NCBI GenBank assembly: GCA_022704525.1
Contig: JAKJGF010000008.1
Coordinates: forward strand, 1-42,554
Length of the DNA: 42,554 bases
DNA from: Bacillota bacterium
GTDB lineage: Bacteria; Vulcanimicrobiota; SpSt-956; JAKJGF01
Direction: 5' to 3'
The position numbers and the translations under genes are program-made. Of the stretch, positions 34,248-42,554 are shown piece by piece. The notes beneath the pieces were generated by a model. It searched no databases and was not told where the DNA came from. It worked only from the letters and a program-made list of their open reading frames with translations. Within the stretch, counting starts at the first letter, position 1. Each line of letters starts with the position of its first letter.

Positions 34248-36026
34248 ATGTCCTTTAACAAAAACATACAGTCCATTCTCCTCATATACACCGGTTATAG
34301 TGATGGTATACACCCGGAAGATGATGTTCAGGTTATTCAACTAGGGATACTTTATCTGGGAACAGTATTAAAACAACACGGTTATAAAGTTAAAATCCTC
34401 AATACTTATTATCCTGATACCGAAAAAATAAGTCAGGAGATAAAAAACGAAAATATAAATATTGTTGGATTTTACACCACTACAGAAAACATATATCGAT
34501 GTCTCAGGTGTGCTGGTGAATTAAAAAGCAACTCACCTGATGTATTAATAATTATGGGAGGTCCCCATGCAAGTATAAAAGATATAGATATACTCGAAGA
34601 GGAAAAATCTGTAGATATTATAATAAGAAAGGAAGGTGAATACACTTTACTTGAAGTAGTAAAATGTTATTCTCTTCTCTCTAAAAACCTCCGGAATATA
34701 AAAGGTATAACATATAGAAAAGATAACAAAATCCTCCGAAACCCTGACAGGCCCCTTATAGAAAATCTGGATTCCATACCCCTGCCTGATAGAGATCTCC
34801 TTTCTGAATCTCTCAGAAGTTTTGATATAACTTATCCAAGAATTATAACAGGCAGAGGATGTCCCTTTTCCTGTGCTTTCTGCTATGAAGGTTTCAGCGG
34901 AAGTAAATACAGAATGAGAAGTGCAGAAAATGTTCTTTCTGAGATAGATTATCTCCTTAAAAGAGGAAATGTCAAATATATAAGATTTATGGATGATACA
35001 TTTACAATAAGCCCCTTAAGAACTTTGAAAATATGCAGAGGCTTAAGAGAAAGAAGAGAAAAAGGCTTCCTATGGTTTGCCGAAGGAAGAGTTGATATCC
35101 TGGCAAAACATCCCGACCTCATATATGAAATGAGCATGGCAGGCCTTGTTAATCTACATATAGGTGTTGAATGTGCTGACCAGAAAACTCTTGATATATA
35201 TAAAAAAAATATAACCCTGGAACAGGTAGAAAAAGTCGTCAAAACCTGTTGTAAAGCACAGATCCCTCTTATTTCAATGAATTTTATTTTAGGTGGCCCT
35301 GTGGATTCCAAAGAAGTGTACTATAAAAATCTGGACTTTATAAAAAAATTAATGAAACTTGCTCCGGGAAGACTTCAGATAACCTCGGCCCTGTTAATTC
35401 CATTTCCCGGGACAAAAATAAGTAACCATCCTGAGAAATACGGATTAAATATAATTGATCCCCTCTGTAAAACAGGAATAACAAATGAAACCTGTTACTG
35501 TGAGACAGAATTTTTAAATAAATATGAATTAATCAGAATGAAGAGAAATTTTGATATGGAAGTAGATAAAATAATTATAGAAACCTCACGTTCTGTACCT
35601 GTAGAACTTCTCGAAGAACACTTCAGATTGCCCTTCTATGGTATCAGAAGTTACTGGCAATATCTCCTGTCCTATGATCCTGGCATAAGAAGATTTTTTA
35701 ACTGGAGACTTCATAAATTATATTATTATATAAATGAAATTAAACAAGAAGAAATTCTTGATTTCTATCCTACCAGAACATATAATCTGAATTATAATGA
35801 TGAAAATCTCATTCTACTGGATAAACTTTATGGACAGGAATTACTTGATCCTTGCGAAAGCAAGTTATATGAAATAAGTTCTGGCAAAATATCCTTTAGA
35901 GAAATAATTCAGCTGGGAAAAGAAAAAATATTCAGTGAACTGCCAGAAGATGAGGTCTATAAGAAAGTCCTGGATTTTTATATAAAAATGGAAAAACTCT
36001 GTGCTGTTATATTTGCAAAAATTTAA
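34248..36026 (+). CDS. B12-binding-domain radical SAM protein (BchE/P-methyltransferase-like class)
   Basis: A 592-aa protein. The N-terminal B12-binding-like Rossmann domain (about 8-165) has QLGILYLGTVLKQHGYKVKILNTYYPD and VLIIMGGPHAS, but lacks the DxHxxG cobalamin-ligand motif. The radical SAM cluster is C205-x3-C209-x2-C212 (RGCPFSCAFC) and the TIM barrel runs to about 420; a C-terminal extension of about 170 residues follows. Such enzymes carry out cyclisations, methylations or lipid/cofactor modifications; the substrate is unknown. The ATG at 34248 has AGGGG ahead of it; an upstream in-frame GTG at 34191 lies in the hairpin and is rejected. Confidence 0.9.
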   Translation: MSFNKNIQSILLIYTGYSDGIHPEDDVQVIQLGILYLGTVLKQHGYKVKILNTYYPDTEKISQEIKNENINIVGFYTTTENIYRCLRCAGELKSNSPDVLIIMGGPHASIKDIDILEEEKSVDIIIRKEGEYTLLEVVKCYSLLSKNLRNIKGITYRKDNKILRNPDRPLIENLDSIPLPDRDLLSESLRSFDITYPRIITGRGCPFSCAFCYEGFSGSKYRMRSAENVLSEIDYLLKRGNVKYIRFMDDTFTISPLRTLKICRGLRERREKGFLWFAEGRVDILAKHPDLIYEMSMAGLVNLHIGVECADQKTLDIYKKNITLEQVEKVVKTCCKAQIPLISMNFILGGPVDSKEVYYKNLDFIKKLMKLAPGRLQITSALLIPFPGTKISNHPEKYGLNIIDPLCKTGITNETCYCETEFLNKYELIRMKRNFDMEVDKIIIETSRSVPVELLEEHFRLPFYGIRSYWQYLLSYDPGIRRFFNWRLHKLYYYINEIKQEEILDFYPTRTYNLNYNDENLILLDKLYGQELLDPCESKLYEISSGKISFREIIQLGKEKIFSELPEDEVYKKVLDFYIKMEKLCAVIFAKI

Positions 36027-36075
36027 AAGTCTCCCTCCTCTTCCGCTAATACTTTGATTTAGAAAAAATTGCTCC

Positions 36076-36110
36076 TTGATTGAGTGTTGAATGATAGGTG
36101 TTGAGTATCA
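36076..36110. repeat. Heptad repeat block, GTGTTGA type
   Basis: Five phased units: TTGATTG, AGTGTTG, AATGATA, GGTGTTG, AGTATCA; the ends TTGAT/ATCAA are complementary. It lies between the convergent radical SAM and XdhC genes. Confidence 0.75.
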
Positions 36111-36182
36111 ACTGCAGAGTGCTATATAGCGTACCTAATTACAACCCAAAACCTGCACCATAGCTCCTAACTTATAATCTTC

Positions 36183-36992
36183 TCAAACCTCATCCCGGAG
36201 AGAACGGCCTGAGCGCTCATATTTCACTTTTATTATCTCTGAAAGTATACTGATTGCAATTTCTGCCGGAGAGTCTCCTCCTATATCAAGTCCTACAGGG
36301 GAATAAATATTACTTAACTTTTCATGAGGAATACCTTCAGCTCTGAGTTGATCAAATAAAGTTTTTACTTTTTTTCGACTGCCAATCATTCCTATATAGG
36401 CCGGTTCATCCTCAAGAGCAAGTATGGATTTTAATACAACATAATCATGAGCATGACCTTTAGTAACTATTAATACAAAAGTATCACTGTCAAACTTTAT
36501 ATCTTTTACACCTTCAATGAAATCTTTACAGATAATTCTATCAGCAAGAGGAAACCTTTCAGTATTTGCGAAGTCCTCTCTATCATCTATAATGGTAACC
36601 TCAAAATCTAACATTTTAGCAAATTTATAAACCTCCAGACCTACATGACCACAACCAAATATTACTAATTTTTGTGTCATATTAATTGGTTCTAAATAGA
36701 GAGTAAGATTTCCTCCGCAGATAGAACCCACACTGGCCGGTTTCCCTGGAATAAGATCGAGAGTTAAAAGTCCGGGTTCACGGGATTGAAATATTTTCTC
36801 AGCTTCTTTTAATGCCACTGCTTCCTGAGTTCCCCCTCCAACAGTTCCAAAAGTTTTTCCATCAGGCCATAATAACATCTTGGCACCAACTTTATTAGGT
36901 ACTGAACCTTCAGTTTTTATAACAGTTATAAGAATAGCGGTTTCTTTTCTATTCAAAATACCTACTAATTCGCGATAGATATTATCTATCAT
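36183..36992 (-). CDS. XdhC/CoxI family molybdenum-enzyme maturation factor
   Basis: A 269-aa protein. The N-terminal XdhC_CoxI domain (about 10-75) has TVIKTEGSVPNKVGAKMLLWPDGKTFGTVGGG. The C-terminal Rossmann-like XdhC_C domain (about 108-250) has LVIFGCGHVGLEVYKFAK, TIIDDREDFAN, TKGHAHDYVVL, YIGMIGSRKK and SPVGLDIGGDSPAEIAISI. Family members insert sulfurated molybdenum cofactor into xanthine-dehydrogenase type enzymes. It follows yqeC on the same strand, which points to a selenium-dependent hydroxylase, though no such enzyme is in the window. AAAGGAGTGA precedes the ATG. Confidence 0.94.
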   Translation of the reverse strand: MIDNIYRELVGILNRKETAILITVIKTEGSVPNKVGAKMLLWPDGKTFGTVGGGTQEAVALKEAEKIFQSREPGLLTLDLIPGKPASVGSICGGNLTLYLEPINMTQKLVIFGCGHVGLEVYKFAKMLDFEVTIIDDREDFANTERFPLADRIICKDFIEGVKDIKFDSDTFVLIVTKGHAHDYVVLKSILALEDEPAYIGMIGSRKKVKTLFDQLRAEGIPHEKLSNIYSPVGLDIGGDSPAEIAISILSEIIKVKYERSGRSLRDEV

Positions 36993-37014
36993 TAATAATC
37001 ACTCCTTTAAAGTG

Positions 37015-37098
37015 GTTTATAGTTGAGAGTTTATTATCGAACATTAACTATAAACTTCTTCCTAAACCCTCAACACTAAAACTTAAACTTCCTTCTCA
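37015..37098. repeat. Heptad repeat block with inverted repeats at the yqeC stop
   Basis: Perfect 10-bp pair GTTTATAGTT (37015-37024) and AACTATAAAC (37046-37055). Then CCTAAAC, CCTCAAC, ACTAAAA, CTTAAAC, TTCCTTC in phase up to the stop codon of the YqeC gene (37096-37098). Confidence 0.8.
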
Positions 37099-37872
37099 CT
37101 TCCTTAATAAAGTAAAGGTCTCTCCGGGAGGCTTAAGATGCCCGAGTATTACACTATCTATTCTCTTTAAAGAAAGCAACCTTTCGCCTAATTTAATTGC
37201 AGTCTGATAATCCTCCATTGTATGTACTTTATTTAAAAATACTATAGATCTGGCCTTTCTGGGAAGTGTCTTCAAATAACCTCTTTTATGCTTAAATAAA
37301 GAGACTATCAGATCCATATCTATTAAATCACCTCTATTAACTTTCAGAATGGAACATAGAAGATCCTGACGATGACAATTATTTTCATCTATCCTTTTCA
37401 TAATACAATCCATACCTATTAAAGAGACAAAAAGTCTGGTAAAATCCGGGACTACAGGTTCACAATCTGAATGGGCTTTAATAGATTTGCCTCTGGAACC
37501 ATCAGCTTCAATAATTAAATAATCTGTATTTGTTTTCATTAAAACATCTTTACATAATTTTTCTGAAAGACCTTTCAATTTTCCACTTGAAAGTATTTCT
37601 GCACCAAGAAAAACCAATTTACTCTCTTTTAAGGCATGATCTATTTTATTTAACCATAAGGATTCTGTAGTAAAAACCAGGATTTCTTTTTCACCGGTAT
37701 GAGGAGGAAATATCTTTGTCGTTGAAGTAAAAACAACTGATTTACCCATAGACGTAAGTTTTCGGGAAAGATAGCTTGCGAAACTAGTTTTTCCGCCTCC
37801 ACCTATTACGGAAATACATTCTCTGGGAGATAATGATAATGCTTCCAGTAAAGTTTTTTCTTCTATTTTCAA
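37096..37872 (-). CDS. yqeC: YqeC-type selenium-dependent hydroxylase accessory protein
   Basis: A 258-aa P-loop protein. The nucleotide-binding loop is VIGGGGKTSFASYL (about 20-33), followed by VVFTSTTKIFPP, LIIEADGSRGKSIKAHSDCEPVVP and ILGHLKPPGE, which match the putative selenium-dependent hydroxylase accessory protein YqeC. The family co-occurs with selenium-dependent molybdenum hydroxylases (xanthine/purine degradation). The start is TTG with AGGGTGA upstream. Paired with XdhC immediately downstream. Confidence 0.88.
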   Translation of the reverse strand: MKIEEKTLLEALSLSPRECISVIGGGGKTSFASYLSRKLTSMGKSVVFTSTTKIFPPHTGEKEILVFTTESLWLNKIDHALKESKLVFLGAEILSSGKLKGLSEKLCKDVLMKTNTDYLIIEADGSRGKSIKAHSDCEPVVPDFTRLFVSLIGMDCIMKRIDENNCHRQDLLCSILKVNRGDLIDMDLIVSLFKHKRGYLKTLPRKARSIVFLNKVHTMEDYQTAIKLGERLLSLKRIDSVILGHLKPPGETFTLLRK

Positions 37873-37956
37873 ACTAAATCACCCTGTTTAAATATTAAGT
37901 ATTCAGATTTAAGCTTTTCTAATATTCCCTTTTAAAATCTCTTTTAAATTATTATT

Positions 37957-37998
37957 AGCTTTCAGCTTTCCTAAGTTGATTGCTGATAGCTAAATTAA
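37957..37998. repeat. Heptad repeat block, AGCTTTC type, at the stop of the 1021-aa protein
   Basis: AGCTTTC twice, CTAAGTT, GATTGCT, GATAGCT, AAATTAA in phase. AGCTTTCAGC and GCTGATAGCT pair with one mismatch. The last unit contains the stop codon. Confidence 0.8.
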
Positions 37999-40900
37999 TA
38001 ACTCCAGCAGGGATTTTCTCCGTAAATCGGTAAAACCCCGTTAAGCAAAGGAATTTCCTCTTTAGAATCTACATTAAATAGCCATATTTGACGGTTATTC
38101 ACATAAACAATATTTTTCTCATCAGGAGACCAGGAAGGAGAATGTCCCCCGTAAACGGTAAGCTGAGCTTTCTCCAACCCCTTATCTGTCATTTTACCCA
38201 ACCATATCTGTGAAGGAAGTCCTGTAGTAAAGAGAAATAATGTTGGATTTCTGGGAGACCAGACCGTATTTCCAATAGATCCAATTTCTTTAAAATCCAT
38301 AAAATAGCTTTCCTGCTCATCTTTATTCCATATATAAACACCTGCCCCCTTATTTTCATTTTCTACAGTTCTGGAGATAAGTATCGGAAAAATTCCATCA
38401 CTTACAGACTGTTTATTATTCCCATTATTTATTGAAGTCTGTTGTTCCATTTTAATTCCATCAAAAGGAAGTGCTGAAGCTACTTTTGGTTTTTCCGAAT
38501 TCGTTGATTGGACAGATTCAGTTATATCTTTACGCCCTGCTCCTCTCAAATATACAATCTTTTCATCACCAGAAAACCATCCGACCTGAAAGGGTGCACT
38601 TGTTGTATCATTAGTAAATATTTTCTTATATTCCTTCTTATTTGCAAGTTCCAGCAAGATCACCTCTCTTCCCACCTCATATACAAGAAAATCTCCTTTT
38701 GAGGAAAGGGAAAGATTCTTATAAGGTATATTAGATGGAGGGCTTATTATTTCTTTATTAGTACCATCTGTTGAAGAAAGTATAATTTCACCACCGGCGC
38801 CAATATAAGAGATTTTATCACCTGATGAAGATACTGTGGGATTGACGCCATGAAAAAGAGTTTTATATGAACATGAACTAAAATCATAAACACATATATC
38901 TCCCTCACCGGAAAAATAAATCTTACCAGAAATTTTAAAATTTTTCCCGATTTCTTTATAATTAGAAATTTTATCTGAATAAGCTTTAAATTCTGGATTA
39001 ACTCCAGAATTGACCTGATCCTTAATCTCATATTTATCAAGAGAAACTAATTGACCTGACATATTTACAAAATCAGTAACAGGTATCTCAATCATACTTA
39101 TGTCATCACCATCAACTATTACAGGTCTTGGTTCCCCTCTTGATCCGGCAATAGATTCCATACCGTAAATTCCCACACCATCACTGAGTCCAATAACATT
39201 ATCCATATTATCATCTATAACAACTGTCAAAAAATATTTGCCTTCTGGTACTTTCAGGGAAAACTCGCCTCCTGATCTGTCAAGTTTTGCCCTGGCTTTA
39301 ATATTCTGAAATGTAGTATCAGAGTAAGCTTCAATAACTCCTTTAGACAGGGAGTGATCTTTCCAGATTACTTTACCAGTAATAGTATATTCCTTACGTG
39401 ATGAGGATATAACCTGAGGAGGTTCTGTAATATTTGAATTACTTGAAGGTTTATTTTTAGTTTCTATTTTTATAAGAATTTCTTCTTCTCCTGGACTTAC
39501 AGCCTTTAGAGCATAACCATCAGATCCTGTATAAGTGACAAGTATATCATCAATATCCAGTATCTGGTTCTTATTAATATCCACAAAGGCCTGAAGATAA
39601 TAGTTTCCATCAGGGAGTTCCACTAAAAATTCACCCCTATCATCTTTGACCTTTGTACTGGTAACAAATTGCTTGAAATTTATATCTGAAAATATAAAAA
39701 TTACAATACCTGTAGGATCTCCCCGGTATGAGACTTTACCTCTTAAAATACTTGATTTTGATATTTTATTTACTGTGGTATGGCTATTAGTATTTACTGG
39801 TGTGGTACTATTCTTAATACCTATATCATCTGGCAATACAACAGCAGATGTATTGCCAGGGGTCAATTTCATTTCAGGTATTCTAATATCAGGAGGTAAA
39901 GAGGAAGTAACTGAAGGAGTCGGGGTTAACTGAAGATCTGGTATATCAGGAATAATATCATTTTGCCTCATTTCTTCCAGAATCAGTATCACTTCTCCTT
40001 CATCCTGGCCGACCTGTCTGGGTTTTCCTTTTTTATATATTGCATAATATTCACCGGAATCAATTTTTTTATTACTATTGTTATCATAAAAAGCTTGAAT
40101 ATAATATTTACCATCCTGCAGAGAAAAACCTGCCATACCTGTCTCCAGTTGAACAGAACTTTCAGCTACAATAATTTTAAACTGAGGGTCAGAAGCAATA
40201 CGGATAAGAGTCCCTACAGGAGAATGATCCGGATAAACTATTCTAACCCGAAGATTTCCCTGTACGGGAGTTGGAGTGGGTGTTACTGTCTGTATTGCAA
40301 CTGTTGTTGCAGGTTGTGGAAGCCTATCATTATCAAAGGTTATTAATATTTCATCACCACCTTTTACCCCTTCCGGATTATCGCCGCCATAGGCAACTGC
40401 TATATCTCCTCTGTCTATCTGGCCATTTCCATTTATATCATAAAAAGCCTGTATATAATATTTACCTTCTGGAAGGACTATATTAAAACTTCCATCAGAT
40501 GAGGTTATTTTAGAAGCAGTAAGCATTGTTTCAAAGGAAGGATCTTTAAAAACCACCAGGACAACACCTACAGGAGAATGACCTGGAATCAAAACTTTTC
40601 CTCTAAGACTGCCTCCTTTTTCAGTATCAAAAGGTTTAATGTTAGAAGAAGAATTATTTCCTTTATCAGAAGGCAACTCAGCAAGATTGGATGAATTTTC
40701 ATTTTTATCTCCCAGAGAAAATATTATATTAGAGCCAAGGCTCACAGGCACAGGTTTTTCTCCTCCATAAGTAAAAATCAAATCCCCGGGATCGGTCTGA
40801 CCATTTTTATTAACATCTATCTGGGCCTGAATATAATACACACCCTGGGGTAGTTTTATTTCAAAATAACCTTCCTGTGACTGAATTACAAGACCTTCTA

Positions 40901-41060
40901 CCAGGTAATCCATCTGAGGATCAGAAAAGAAAAACAATATTACTCCCTGAGGACTGCCTTCAGGATAATTAACCTGTCCTTTAATAGTTCCAATATCTCC
41001 ATAACATACACGGGAAGAAAAAATCATTAAAACAATTATTAAAATAAATAATCCCTTCAA
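37995..41060 (-). CDS. Large secreted repeat protein: five calcium-loop-like repeats plus a TolB-like propeller end
   Basis: A 1021-aa exported protein with signal peptide (KGLFILIIVLMIFSSRVCYG). Five repeats of about 90 residues follow (near 25, 152, 270, 440 and 560). Each is a beta-sandwich-like unit (G.V.YP..SP.GV..F.FSDP) ending with a loop like DINGNGQIDRGD or DVNKNGQTDPGD, which matches an EF-hand/dockerin-type calcium loop. Repeats 3 and 5 are degenerate. Threonine/proline-rich linkers separate some repeats. From about 700 to the end, blades with PD40/WD40-like signatures (PTVSSSGDKISYIG, PSWSPDEKNIVYV) suggest a TolB-like propeller. The TTG start follows AGGAGGGG. Function unknown; a calcium-dependent surface role is a guess. 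Confidence 0.85.
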   Translation of the reverse strand: MKGLFILIIVLMIFSSRVCYGDIGTIKGQVNYPEGSPQGVILFFFSDPQMDYLVEGLVIQSQEGYFEIKLPQGVYYIQAQIDVNKNGQTDPGDLIFTYGGEKPVPVSLGSNIIFSLGDKNENSSNLAELPSDKGNNSSSNIKPFDTEKGGSLRGKVLIPGHSPVGVVLVVFKDPSFETMLTASKITSSDGSFNIVLPEGKYYIQAFYDINGNGQIDRGDIAVAYGGDNPEGVKGGDEILITFDNDRLPQPATTVAIQTVTPTPTPVQGNLRVRIVYPDHSPVGTLIRIASDPQFKIIVAESSVQLETGMAGFSLQDGKYYIQAFYDNNSNKKIDSGEYYAIYKKGKPRQVGQDEGEVILILEEMRQNDIIPDIPDLQLTPTPSVTSSLPPDIRIPEMKLTPGNTSAVVLPDDIGIKNSTTPVNTNSHTTVNKISKSSILRGKVSYRGDPTGIVIFIFSDINFKQFVTSTKVKDDRGEFLVELPDGNYYLQAFVDINKNQILDIDDILVTYTGSDGYALKAVSPGEEEILIKIETKNKPSSNSNITEPPQVISSSRKEYTITGKVIWKDHSLSKGVIEAYSDTTFQNIKARAKLDRSGGEFSLKVPEGKYFLTVVIDDNMDNVIGLSDGVGIYGMESIAGSRGEPRPVIVDGDDISMIEIPVTDFVNMSGQLVSLDKYEIKDQVNSGVNPEFKAYSDKISNYKEIGKNFKISGKIYFSGEGDICVYDFSSCSYKTLFHGVNPTVSSSGDKISYIGAGGEIILSSTDGTNKEIISPPSNIPYKNLSLSSKGDFLVYEVGREVILLELANKKEYKKIFTNDTTSAPFQVGWFSGDEKIVYLRGAGRKDITESVQSTNSEKPKVASALPFDGIKMEQQTSINNGNNKQSVSDGIFPILISRTVENENKGAGVYIWNKDEQESYFMDFKEIGSIGNTVWSPRNPTLFLFTTGLPSQIWLGKMTDKGLEKAQLTVYGGHSPSWSPDEKNIVYVNNRQIWLFNVDSKEEIPLLNGVLPIYGENPCWSY

Positions 41061-41072
41061 TTTAACCCCTCC

Positions 41073-41975
41073 TTACCAGACTTTAGGATCCATAGCATCT
41101 CTCAGGCCATCTCCTATAAAATTAAAACCTAAAACAGTAATCATAATAAGCAATCCCGGGAATAAAGCCATCCAGGGAGCTGTTCTTATATACTCCTGAC
41201 CGTCATGAAGCATACTGCCCCAGCTTGCATAAGGTGGTTGTACACCTATTCCCATAAAACTCAATACAGATTCTGTAAGAATGGCACCTGCTATTCCAAG
41301 GGTGGCAAGAACTATAATAGAAGGGAAAGCATTGGGGAGTATATGCCTGACTATAATACGTATATTTGATGCACCGCATGCTCTGGCAGCCTGAACGTAT
41401 AACTCTTCTTTTATAGAAAGAAACTGACCTCTTACAAGACGTGCAACAGATGGCCAGCTTGTAAACCCTATTACCAGCATAACATTCAAAATATTTGGTT
41501 CAAGCATAACCTGTATTGTTAATATAAAGAAAAAAGTCGGAAGACAGAGCATTATATCTACAACTCTCATTATTATTGCATCAACAGTACCACCGGAAAA
41601 ACCGGCAATACTTCCGAGAAATGTTCCTATGGAAACATAAATAAAAACAGCAACAAAACCTACTGTCATAGAAACTCTTGAACCATATATGGCTCTACTT
41701 AAATAATCTCTTCCATAATTATCAGTGCCGAAGAGATGTTTTAATCCGGGTGGAAAAGGTATACCATTACAGCTTTCATCAATCTTATCAGGATCATAGG
41801 GAGCAATAAAAGGAGCAAAAATTGCTATAAAGAACGTTATAATGAGTATAATTAATCCTGCCAGAGCAAGTTTATTACGAATAAATCTCTTCCATATTTT
41901 CAAGGAAAGAGATTCTATTTTTATATCTTTCTCATTTAATAAGATTTTTTCGTTAATTTTATGGGCTGGCAACAT
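41073..41975 (-). CDS. OppC/DppC-type ABC transporter permease
   Basis: A 300-aa permease with an N-terminal OppC_N helix (RFIRNKLALAGLIILIITFFIAIFAPFIAPYDP), a periplasmic loop (GLKHLFGTDNYGRDYLSRAIYGSR) and the binding-protein-dependent transport domain. The EAA loop is YVQAARACGASNIRIIVRHILPNAFP, and the C-terminus has SVLSFMGIGVQPPYASWGSMLHDG. It imports oligopeptides, dipeptides or nickel with an OppB partner, ATPases and binding protein, none of which is in the window. The ATG has no ribosome site and lies just after a heptad block. 12 bp separate it from the 1021-aa gene, suggesting co-transcription. Confidence 0.94.
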   Translation of the reverse strand: MLPAHKINEKILLNEKDIKIESLSLKIWKRFIRNKLALAGLIILIITFFIAIFAPFIAPYDPDKIDESCNGIPFPPGLKHLFGTDNYGRDYLSRAIYGSRVSMTVGFVAVFIYVSIGTFLGSIAGFSGGTVDAIIMRVVDIMLCLPTFFFILTIQVMLEPNILNVMLVIGFTSWPSVARLVRGQFLSIKEELYVQAARACGASNIRIIVRHILPNAFPSIIVLATLGIAGAILTESVLSFMGIGVQPPYASWGSMLHDGQEYIRTAPWMALFPGLLIMITVLGFNFIGDGLRDAMDPKVW

Positions 41976-41988
41976 ATATGCATGATGA

Positions 41989-42023
41989 GTGAAAAGTGAA
42001 AAATGAAAAGTGAAAAATGAGCA
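41989..42023. repeat. Heptad repeat arm upstream of the permease gene
   Basis: Five phased units: GTGAAAA, GTGAAAA, ATGAAAA, GTGAAAA, ATGAGCA. Inverted partner of the block at 42035-42090. Confidence 0.9.
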
Positions 42024-42034
42024 TTAATTATAAC

Positions 42035-42090
42035 CTTTCACTTTTCACATTTCACATTTCACGTCTTATATCTCCCCTCTCACCTTTTAA
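42035..42090. repeat. Heptad repeat arm running into the rocD stop codon
   Basis: Eight phased units: CTTTCAC, TTTTCAC, ATTTCAC, ATTTCAC, GTCTTAT, ATCTCCC, CTCTCAC, CTTTTAA. The rocD stop (42080-42082) lies in the seventh unit. Confidence 0.85.
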
Positions 42091-42554
42091 GAACTTTCTC
42101 TATTCTCTCCAGTGCCCAGTCAATTTCTTCCTTTTTTATAATCAGAGGAGGAGCAAACCTTATAACCTGTTTATGAGTTTCTTTTGCTAAAATACCTTCT
42201 TCCTTAAGAGCTTCACAGAAAGGCCTGGCTGTCCCTGATTCTTTGTTTATTTCCACACCTATGAGTAAACCTTTTCCTCTTACTTCTTTAATATGAGAAC
42301 TTTTTATATTTTTTAATCTTTCGATAAAATATCTGCCCATCTCAAGGGATTTTCCGGGGAGGTCTTCCTCTATTATTACTTCAAGAGACGCTATTCCCAC
42401 TGCACATGCCAGGGGATTTCCTCCAAAGGTAGAACCATGATCACCCGGGGTATAAACATCCATAATATTATTATCTGCAAGTATGGCAGAGACAGGATAA
42501 GCTCCACCCCCGAGAGCTTTACCAATTATAATTATATCTGCTTTTACACCTTCG
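42080..42554 (-). CDS. rocD: Ornithine aminotransferase (N-terminal part off the window)
   Basis: C-terminal 157 codons of a class III PLP aminotransferase. It begins mid-domain with EGVKADIIIIGKALGGGAYPVSAILADN, where GKALGGG carries the PLP lysine. It continues through PGDHGSTFGGNPLACAVGIASLEVI, RGKGLLIGVEI and a C-terminal VIRFAPPLIIKKEEIDWALERIEKVL. The phrase YPVSA...PGDHGSTFGGNPLAC points to ornithine:2-oxo-acid transaminase, which makes glutamate semialdehyde, more than to acetylornithine aminotransferase. The 5' end is cut by the window. Confidence 0.88.
   Translation of the reverse strand, partial: EGVKADIIIIGKALGGGAYPVSAILADNNIMDVYTPGDHGSTFGGNPLACAVGIASLEVIIEEDLPGKSLEMGRYFIERLKNIKSSHIKEVRGKGLLIGVEINKESGTARPFCEALKEEGILAKETHKQVIRFAPPLIIKKEEIDWALERIEKVLKR

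Noticed and set aside
34191..34250. Upstream GTG start for the radical SAM gene
   Set aside because: It lies in the heptad hairpin without a ribosome site; the ATG at 34248 has AGGGG and gives a normal N-terminus.
36183..36992. Catalytic dehydrogenase for the XdhC gene
   Set aside because: Only maturation-factor motifs are present; there are no molybdopterin- or FeS-binding motifs.
38600..41060. Cellulosomal dockerin assignment for the 1021-aa protein
   Set aside because: Dockerins have two loops in a short domain; here single loops end long beta-rich repeats, and no cohesin is seen.

Overview
This is a low-GC bacterial window of about 42.5 kb. It carries about 32 protein genes, one PIN-gene relic and eight tRNA genes. 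There is no rRNA, CRISPR array, prophage or complete insertion sequence. I cannot name the species. Several features suggest an uncultured, probably anaerobic lineage outside the classical Proteobacteria: a murein/spore-germination style cluster (GerM-like lipoprotein, AMIN amidase, MurI, RNase PH, RdgB) in an order familiar from Firmicutes; a tig-clpP-clpX cluster; an EF-G whose motifs resemble the spirochaete/planctomycete/mitochondrial EF-G1 type; lipoprotein and Sec signals; zinc-ribbon/FHA proteins; and tRNA genes without an encoded CCA.

Layout. 1-5.2 kb: 3'-truncated 5'-nucleotidase, a TPR lipoprotein, an SDR dehydrogenase with glycerate 2-kinase, a PIN-gene relic, and an intact PIN toxin-like gene with a small overlapping partner. 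5.2-8.9 kb: fusA-type EF-G convergent with a degenerate YchF-like P-loop protein. 8.9-10.9 kb: DUF1844 protein, hemC and a siroheme-type precorrin-2 dehydrogenase. 10.9-17.4 kb: GT2 polysaccharide synthase, valS and a membrane GAF/HD-GYP protein. 17.5-21.1 kb: clpX, clpP and tig, all on the minus strand. 21.1-22.0 kb: eight tRNAs behind a near-consensus promoter. 22.0-27.3 kb: rdgB, rph, murI, amidase and GerM-like lipoprotein. 27.4-31.6 kb: poorly known small proteins, including two coupled micro-ORFs, a YkgJ/TPR protein, a paralogous pair of roughly 80-aa proteins with their own terminators, and a zinc-ribbon/FHA operon. 31.6-36.0 kb: glycogen phosphorylase and a B12-binding-type radical SAM protein. 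36.2-38 kb: XdhC and YqeC, maturation factors for (selenium-dependent) molybdenum hydroxylases. 38-41 kb: a 1021-aa secreted repeat protein with a predicted beta-propeller end. 41-42.55 kb: an orphan OppC-type permease and the C-terminal part of ornithine aminotransferase.

The most unusual signal is not a gene. About twenty intergenic blocks are built of degenerate 7-bp units (GTGAAAA-, GCTGATA-, GTAATGC- and GTGTTGA-like), usually as inverted pairs. Many begin exactly at, or inside, the stop codon of a flanking gene; one supplies the start codon of a gene and two lie between tRNA genes. Unit sequence differs between loci but the 7-bp period is kept. Other points of interest are a strong Shine-Dalgarno separated from a TTG start by a terminator-like hairpin (amidase gene), a PIN relic whose promoter probably now drives a metabolic operon, and the paralogous small-protein pair.
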